This document shows, in pieces, positions 57,305 to 64,000 of a stretch of DNA of 64,000 bases. The notes beneath the pieces are model-generated. The model was not told where the DNA came from. It saw only the letters and a list, made by a program, of their open reading frames with translations, and searched no databases. Every line of letters starts with the position of its first letter. Positions within the stretch are counted from its first letter, which is position 1. Both the position numbers and the translations under genes were made by a program. Source of the stretch: Desarmillaria ectypa (taxonomy: Eukaryota > Basidiomycota > Agaricomycetes > Agaricales > Physalacriaceae); assembly GCA_030407005.1 (NCBI GenBank), contig JAUDYN010000001.1:3906001-3970000 (forward strand). Reading direction: 5' to 3'.

Positions 57305-60300
57305 TTATCCCCTTGTTAAGGCAGTTGTCCCAACTGCTAAGGTTCTTCTTCTGAGGTGTCGAATTGTGTTGTGATTTGACTGACCCAGTACTGGTCAATC
57401 AACTTTTTCCATAAGTTCTTGTCTGGATTGATGATCCACTTGGTGTATCCATCTTTTCATTTGGCAAGGTAGGCTACATCACTATGTTCTGAGTATTCGT
57501 GGTCTAAGATCTTTTCCACTGTTTTGTTGTTAGTTACAATTTTTGGAGTGTATATGGCATGGTTTATGCTAGCCTGGTACTCTTGGATCACTTCCAATGT
57601 GTTTGTCATCTTGTTTTCTCGAACCCATGAGTTGTGCTCATGGGTCCATCCTTTCCACTTGACCAGATAGTCCATGACTTCTCTGGATGGCTGTCCTCTT
57701 TTGGAGCATACCTTCCATGTACGTGAGTCTAAGACTTCTTCGATTTCATATTCTTCTTGACCGTCGACGAGGTCTGGAGGGGGAGGCGGCAGCTGTTCTT
57801 GATTCAGGAATGAAGGTGTGACATATGGAGTCAACAGTTTTTTGTTGAATCGAGAATGAATCTTCCAGTGGAGTGGCAGTTTCAACTTGTACACTGCTGC
57901 TCCTGCTTTTTCAACAATCTCAAATGGTCCTGTTCATTTGTCGTCGAGCTTCTTTTTGGGTCATGGAAGATGAAGGTTGGCAGTATCAAGCCAGACCTTA
58001 TCATTGACTTGATACTCTTGTGGTGACTGTTTTTGCTTGTTGTATTGCACCTTCATTTGCACCACTGTCTTTTCCAAGGTGTCATGTACCTCTTTATGGA
58101 CCTTGGCCATCATCTCAGTGAAGTCAACAGCTGCAGGATTTGCGAAGCTGGTCTTTTGGATTGACTCCAGAATGAGTCAAGGATTCCATCCATAAAGGAC
58201 CATGAAAGGACTCTTGCCCATGGCTGAGTAAATTCAGTTGTTGTGGGCGAATTTGGCGAGGGATAGCCATGTGACCCAATCCATCTGTCTGTGATTGACA
58301 AAGATGCAGAGATACTTTTCCACCTCCTGGTTAACTCTCTCTGTCTGTCCATCTGTCTGTGGATGATATGCCATTGAGGCGTTCTGCATGATATTCAGCA
58401 TTCAATATAATTCCTTCATGAAGGCTGATATGAATTGCGGTCCTTGGTCAGATATGACCACTTGTGGCATGCCATGCTTTGCATAAACATGGTTATGAAG
58501 CATTAATGCCCATCCTTTGGCAGATAACTCCTCATTGCATGGAATTAAGAGTATGTTCTTGGAGAACTGGTCTACAATGACGAGTAAGATGTCAAAGCCT
58601 TTGGATTCTGGGAGACCAGTGACCATATCAGCAGAAATATGCATCCATGGAGTGTCGGGGATGACATTGGGATGAAGAGGTGCAGCTTTGGCCTGCATGT
58701 CACTCTTTGTTCATTGGCAAGTTTTGCATCCCTTGATGTAAGACTCGACATCTTTCTTCATTTTGGGCCACCAGTATTCATGGAGAATGAGCTCCTTCGT
58801 TTTTGCAATTCCTGGATGTCTGGTGGTGATGTGGTCATGATATTGGGAAATGATTTCACTGCGTAGGGTAGAATCATTAGGAATATAGATTCGCCCATCA
58901 TACCACAAGATTTTGTCTTCTTGGGTAATTCCTCATTTGTGGTTGAGGGATTTCTTGATCCCATGGTCCCACTGACTCTTCTGTCATGTTGCATCTCTTA
59001 TACATATGATTTGTTCTTCCATGGTGGGCAGTATTAATGCCCTGAAATGTTCGGGAGAAAGGACGACAACATCTTGTTTGTCTTCCTTTTCTTGATCATG
59101 ATCGTCTTGATGACTGAGAAGATCAGCCTTCTTATTTGCAGTTCCAGCTTTGTGTTGGAGGATGAAGTGGTATTTGGCTAGTTTGGTGACCCACCAAGCT
59201 TGTCAGCAGTTCAGCTTCTGGGGTTTTCAGAAATACTGGAGATTCTGATGATCCATCCAGATTTCGATAGTTTCCTTTGTGCCCATAAGGTAATGATGCC
59301 ATTCTTCCAAGGCTAGCATGATCGCTAGTAGTTCCTTGTCATAGATCTCATAGTTGCATTCAGTAACAGTTAGTGCCTTCAACATGAAGGTGACAGGTCT
59401 CCATTTTCCATTCTGTTCTTGACTCAGAACAGCACTGATGGCTCCATCACTGGCATCTGCCTCAACTTGGAATTTCCCTTCATCAGAGGGAATGGTCAAG
59501 ACTACATTTGTCATCATCAATTTTTTGAGTTGATTAAATGCCTGATCCTGGTCTGTTCCCCATATCCAGTCTACCTTTCCAGTCAACTGGGTAAGGGGAT
59601 GTACGATTTTTGAATAGTCATGGATGAACTTGTGATAGAAGTTTGTGAATCCTAAGAAAGACTGTAACTCTTTCTTCTTCATTGGGGTCAGCCATTCTGC
59701 TATTCCAGCAATCTTTACTGGATCCATGCAAATGGCGTCTTCACTGATGATAACTCCTAAGTATTTGGTTTCAAGTACTTTGAACTCGCATTTCTCAGCT
59801 TTAAGGAATAGCTTGTTCTCTTGAAGACGTTGGAGGACTTGTCAAACTATATTTCGATGTTCCAACAGAGATTTCATGAAAATAAGAATATCATTGAGGT
59901 AAATGGTCACTTTTCCTCCAGCAATTAAATCTTTAAAAATGTTGTTCATCATCCACTGGAACATAGCAGGTGAATTTGTGAGGCTGAAGAACATTACTGT
60001 GGGTTTAAAGAGACCCTGGTTAGTTCTAAATGCAGCTTTTTCTTCATCCCCATCTCTGATGTGGACATTGTTGTATTCCCAATGAACATCCAACTTGGAG
60101 AAATATTTCACTCCTCATAATTTGTCAATGAGTTTGGAAATTAGAGGAAGAGGATAACAATTCTTGATTGTCATTTCATTCAGCTTTTGGTAATCCTGAA
60201 CAGGTCATAGTGAGCCATCCTTTTTCTTTATGAAGAAGAAGGGGGATGTGAAGGGAGATTTTGAGGGATGGATTTATCCTGAGTCTAAGTTCTTGTCAAG

Positions 60301-60632
60301 AAACTTGTTGAGTTGTTCTTGCTCGTTTCAATTGAGTGGATAGACTTTACAGTCTAGGGTGGATTTCACATTAGGGACTAGCTCGATAGCATGGTCCCAT
60401 GGTCTTCATTTGGGTAAATCATCAAAGCTTTCTTTTGAGAATAAATCTCTAAAGCTTTGGTATTGAGGAGGCACAAGCTTCTCAAAGGTCTGTTTCAGTT
60501 CTCGGCATTTGCTGCTGCTGCTAGTTCATTGGCATGATGGACAGCATGAAGAATGATTTTTTCTTGCATGTTGACTGCAAGAATACTTTTGCCTTCTTCT
60601 AACTCTTCATCCCATCGATCTTCTTCATCTGC
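57305..60632 (-). pseudogene. Element III pol: RT, RNase H, integrase, chromodomain
   Basis: Longest pol in the window. Minus order from 60632: KSPFTSPFFFIKKKDGS, KYFSKLDVHWEYNNVHI, RT active site YLNDILIF (normally YxDD), FLGFTNFYHKFIHDYSKIVH, RNase H QVEADASDGAISAVLSQEQ and MDHQNLQYF, zinc finger HDHITTRHPGIAKTKELILH and GCKTCQ, integrase MHISADMVTGLP, VVISDQGPQFISAF and [15 protein letters not shown], and chromodomain YEIEEVLDSRTWKVCSKRGQ, MDYLVKWKGWTHEHNSW. Many stops stand at CpG-derived codons. The RT Asp-to-Asn change alone should kill activity. Cut at 60632 by LTR-B copy 2. Confidence 0.88.
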
Positions 60633-62092
60633 TGATATGCTGTCTATGCATTCACACCTAGATTTTGCGATTTTGTAACAATACTATTGCACATCTATCC
60701 TATACTAGTGATACATAGAGGACTATAGCTGAGGCTTCGAGCTGATAGTTAAAAGCAGTAAGCAACTGGTAGAGCCAGGACTTAGATGCAACACCATTAG
60801 TGGGTTAAATCTACCAGCTGGCCAGACTAGTAACTTGAATGCTAGCAGGACTAAGTGAAATACAGCTACTAGCAAACAAAGGATGCTACTAGCACACAAA
60901 AACCAGGAGCAGAGTACACAGATCTCATCAAGTTCTGTCACTAGCAGCCCAGACTGGGCATAAACGCCTAAGTCAGGATAACTGGTCACATGGCAATCTT
61001 GAAACAGGACTTAGAAATAAATTAGGAATGGATTAACCTTGAGCCCAGATCCGACTATTTCGATATAGATCTCTTATGATCGATGCTAGTGGAGCTGGAC
61101 TGCACCCTCGATCATGATCGGATAGCTGTTACAGGTACCAATATCCGGATATCCATATAACCGCGTTACTAGGGCCTGTAGTTGTGCCAAGGGTGCGGAA
61201 AGACCAACTGTGGAGTCTCTAGACCGAATATTTGAAAAGAAAACAGACTAGACCGACTATTGTGTGATTATTCACCATTATTTGTGACTAGCCAAGAAAT
61301 CCTTACCAATATACCCTATACCCAGATGATATTTATAGTTCTGCCTCAAGTAGTATATAAGTAGTGGGATGGGCGCTCGTGCAAACCAGGCAAGCCATCC
61401 CCGCAGTTGAGCCCTCACTGGTAGTAACTGGTGTCCCCAATTAAAGGCTTTTGTGCTTAACCTCAACAAAGTGATTAATAGTTGCTAAGTCACCCATAGA
61501 ATTGCATTGAATTGAAGTCCATTAGAGTCACTGTTGTGTCCTGCAAAGGTCTGGAGTGTTTTGAAGTTAGTTCAAGCAAAGTTCTTGGAGTTATAGTTTA
61601 TTCTTAGGCCAAGAGTGCCACTAGTTAGCCAAGAGTGTGGCTAGTCAAGTGTTTATCACTTGTAGGAAGCAGTATAGGGCCAAGAGTACCATCAGTTTAT
61701 TCTGAGGCCAAGAGCGTCACTAGTCAGCCAAGAGTGTGACTGGTCAAGTGTTTATCACTTGTAGGAAGCAGTATAGGGCCAAGAGCGCCATCAGTCTGAA
61801 GCAGTTTCAGTCAGAACGAGTGCAGTAGCTCAAACCAAGTCACTCTTATCCAATTGTGTCTTACCCACCCCACTAGTACAAGTAGTACTTTGTATAAACT
61901 CACTAGTAACAAATAAAATGTCTTTAAGACAATTGTACTTGATTATTGAAGTCTGCAGAGTGCTTCCATCATACTCGAAACCACCCGAATTCAATATTGG
62001 TGATTAAGTGTAGAGTAGTAAGAGGTTTAGTGTGATTGGTGTTCATTGCCATTCCCTAATTCTTTTGTCACTCACCATTACCAAGCACATCA
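60633..62092 (-). repeat. LTR-B copy 2 (1460 bases)
   Basis: Reverse orientation to copy 1: TGATATGCTGTCTATGCATT to ACCAAGCACATCA. Very similar to copy 1 throughout; the extra 100 bases are a tandem duplication at about 61597-61794. CpG-rich compared with the flanks. The left flank is pol on minus and the right flank is gag on plus, so it joins two different element pieces. No matching target duplication (TCTGC, ATGGA). Confidence 0.8.
61597..61794. repeat. Tandem duplication of about 99 bases in LTR-B copy 2
   Basis: Two adjacent units each carrying GGCCAAGAG, a second GCCAAGAGTGTG, AAGTGTTTATCACTTGTAGG and AGCAGTATAGGGCCAAGAG. Copy 1 has one unit, which accounts for the length difference. 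Confidence 0.75.
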
Positions 62093-62830
62093 ATGGATGA
62101 GCCAAGGACTGGTGGATGATGGAGATGGCTGAGCTAAGAAGCTCAAGTAGAGGAAAATTTAGATTTTCCACATAGAATGCATTTGTTGAAATGATCATTG
62201 ACAAATTCCAAGATGCAGCAGTCAAGGAAGTACACAAGAAGAAGATGTATAACCTCCACATGGGTGACAAAACTGCCCAGGAGTATTTTCAGAAACTGGA
62301 AAAACAGGCTAAGCTGGTCAGACTCCAAAATGACACTAGTCCTCATAGACACATGGTTGAGGCACTCTGACAAGGAGTGCCCAAATTGTACACTCTTGCT
62401 ATCTCTAACCTTAGTATATTCATTCCTGTGGGCTATAAGGAATGAAAGGACTGCATTATCATCATAAACCAAGAGTGACAATGTCAGCAGATTATAGATT
62501 CAACCCATGGTGTTTATCCCAACAATAAAAAATCCAATAACAATAACACTGAAACTTCAAAAGGAAGTTCTGGCATGACAAGTAGGATGCCAGAGAAGAA
62601 AACCAGCACTGGTACCACTTATAGAGGTCAAGAGCAGCTAATGGACATTGATACCATTATGCTCTCAAATCAGAAGGAAAATGTTTCTGTTGTAAAAAGA
62701 AGGGACATCATTCAAAGGACTGCTCAGAGCAGTCATGGAACAAGAAGAAAGAGGAGATTAGAGCCTCAACAACTATGCCTGTCACAGACTCTAAGATTGA
62801 AGAGGTAAAAGATGCTGCTGGAAAGTGAGT
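62093..62830 (+). pseudogene. Element IV gag with CCHC knuckle, decayed
   Basis: Begins abruptly after LTR-B with the AKDWW region, then FVEMIIDKFQDAAVKEVHKK, KMYNLHMGDKTAQEYFQKLE, VPKLYTLAISNLSIFIPVGY and MDIDTIMLSNQKE. The knuckle near 62680-62730 reads FCCKKKGHHSKDC after a one-base frame change, and the end is TDSKIEEVKDAAGK, matching SKIEEVKE of Element I. Stops occur at likely Trp/Arg codons. Opposite orientation to Element III. Confidence 0.8.
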
Positions 62831-64000
62831 GATTCCACTTGCTCAGTGAAAGGACAGTCTGATGTGCATTTGGAACTCATAAAGTAGACTCATAGTATTT
62901 CTGTAATTAGTTCTGTATTATTCATGTATTCCAATATATCTATTGTCATCCTCTGCATCCAGACAAAGAAAGAATCACACAACCAGTATGCTATCTTGGT
63001 CAAGGACCAAGAAGACATACCAACTGACAAAGAAGATAACCCACTCAATCACCCACAAGGATCAAGCAGGCTGAACTGGAGACAGAGAGTCCCCAATAAA
63101 GATCCAACCCACAAAGTTGACCTTGTCAAAGTTCCAGATGAAGAAGATGACACTGCCTTCAGGAACTACCAGGAGAAGCAGAAGGAAAAAGAGATACCTC
63201 AGGAGGCAGCAAAGGACATGCTCTCAGAAAAGAAGCCAAAGAAATAGCTTAAACCCTTTAAGACCAAATGGACTTGGAGAGCTATTAAGGATGCCTGAAC
63301 TGAGGCAATCGCTAAAACTATCCTACTAAACTGGATAAACAAGTGTCAAGTTGAGAAAGTCATTGACAACCTTTTTGAAGGAATCAAAAATACAGAACAC
63401 TCCTGCACCTTGAATGGCTTGACAAACTTCACAAACCCATTCAATATAATATTTAGGCCCAGAATAGCAAACAATGGGACCTACAAATACCCATACAAAT
63501 CAAGATCTTAGATGCCTGCATAATACTAGAAGCCACAGCATTGATTGACAGCAGATGCACTAGGAGCTCTATTCATAGTTCCTATATCTATGCACACAAT
63601 CTCAAAATGAGACCAATATCTAGCCCCATCCCAGTATACAATGCTGATGAATCCTACAACAAGGTGGGGAAAATCATATTGTTTATAGAACTACATCTTA
63701 AAGTCAGGGATCACAGCAAATGAATTGACTTAGCAGTCACAGACTTAGGAAGCAAAGAAATATTCCTAGGATATGACTGGCTATTATGCCACAATCCTAT
63801 CATCAACTGAGAAATGGGCAAGATTATCTTTGCTTGCTATCAATGCATACAAAACCCCTACACACTATCTGATGCTGATAAAGACAATGAGTGGGAACTA
63901 GAAGAAGGGGAAACCATTCTAGCAGTGGACTTCACAGAAGTGATTGAAATATGGGCCATTCACAAAGCTAATGAGCTTGCAGCCAAAGCCAATGAAGGAA
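62831..64000 (+). pseudogene. Element IV pol start and aspartic protease, runs off the window
   Basis: TKKESHNQYAILVKDQED corresponds to TKKESARTNRYVILLEDAD of Element I, then DEEDDTAFRNYQEKQKEKEI. After a spacer the retropepsin appears at about 63535: ATALIDSRCTRSSI, where the catalytic DSG is DSR, and IFLGYDWLLCHNPIIN with GKIIFACYQC. The end reads EVIEIWAIHKANELAAKANE, the linker towards RT. Decayed by stops; it continues beyond 64000. Confidence 0.75.

Noticed and set aside
46246..64000. Novel multigene system in the right-hand third
   Set aside because: All long frames resolve to gag, protease, RT, RNase H, integrase or chromodomain of Ty3/Gypsy elements or to non-coding LTRs.
1..64000. 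CRISPR arrays, bacterial operons, riboswitches
   Set aside because: The DNA is eukaryotic with spliceosomal introns; no regularly spaced direct repeats of CRISPR type were seen.

Overview
The window looks like nuclear DNA of a mushroom-forming basidiomycete (Agaricomycetes). Genes are split by many short GT-AG introns of about 45-65 bases. The gene content is typical of that group: DUF6699 protein, F-box/LRR gene, several tandem P450s, an Arf-like GTPase fused to a fungal C-terminal domain, and chromodomain Ty3/Gypsy elements. No CRISPR array, bacterial operon or intact tRNA/rRNA gene was seen. All functions are read from translated sequence by eye; no database search was possible.

Bases 1-13000 are a compact, conserved gene block: an API5-like protein (-), a BRE4-like multi-membrane protein (-), a histidine protein methyltransferase (-), a divergently transcribed secreted S1/P1 nuclease (+), and an apparently intact cytochrome P450 (+). 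From 13000 to 31000 the density falls. A truncated dihydroflavonol-reductase-like gene that has lost its catalytic Tyr/Lys, a broken F-box gene and a decayed unknown gene alternate with three healthy genes: a small secreted/membrane protein, a DUF6699 protein and a large membrane GT2 glycosyltransferase.

Bases 30000-38300 hold three tandem paralogous P450s (A, B, C, all minus). B and C look intact. A is a wreck with an internal inversion of about 350 bases and a truncated 3' half. An Hsp110/SSE1 chaperone follows, with a four-unit step-type heat-shock element upstream, then an Arf-like GTPase pseudogene with in-frame stops.

Bases 44300-64000 are one nested retrotransposon block. A chromodomain Gypsy element (Element I, 46246-54034, two 426-base LTRs, target duplication TACAC) sits inside an older LTR-like sequence that itself interrupts an older gag. 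Further decayed Gypsy pieces follow in both orientations. A second, much fresher repeat of 1.36-1.46 kb (here LTR-B, TGATATGC...GCATATCA) lies at every structural break of the Gypsy sequences. Mutation in the block is dominated by C-to-T / G-to-A change at CpG: the two LTRs of Element I differ, by hand alignment, at 16 sites, all transitions and 15 attributable to a CpG. This points to methylated, RIP-like or deamination-driven silencing.

The genes do not form one pathway. Conserved housekeeping genes flank a P450-rich accessory stretch that is being eroded next to a heterochromatin-like transposon island.
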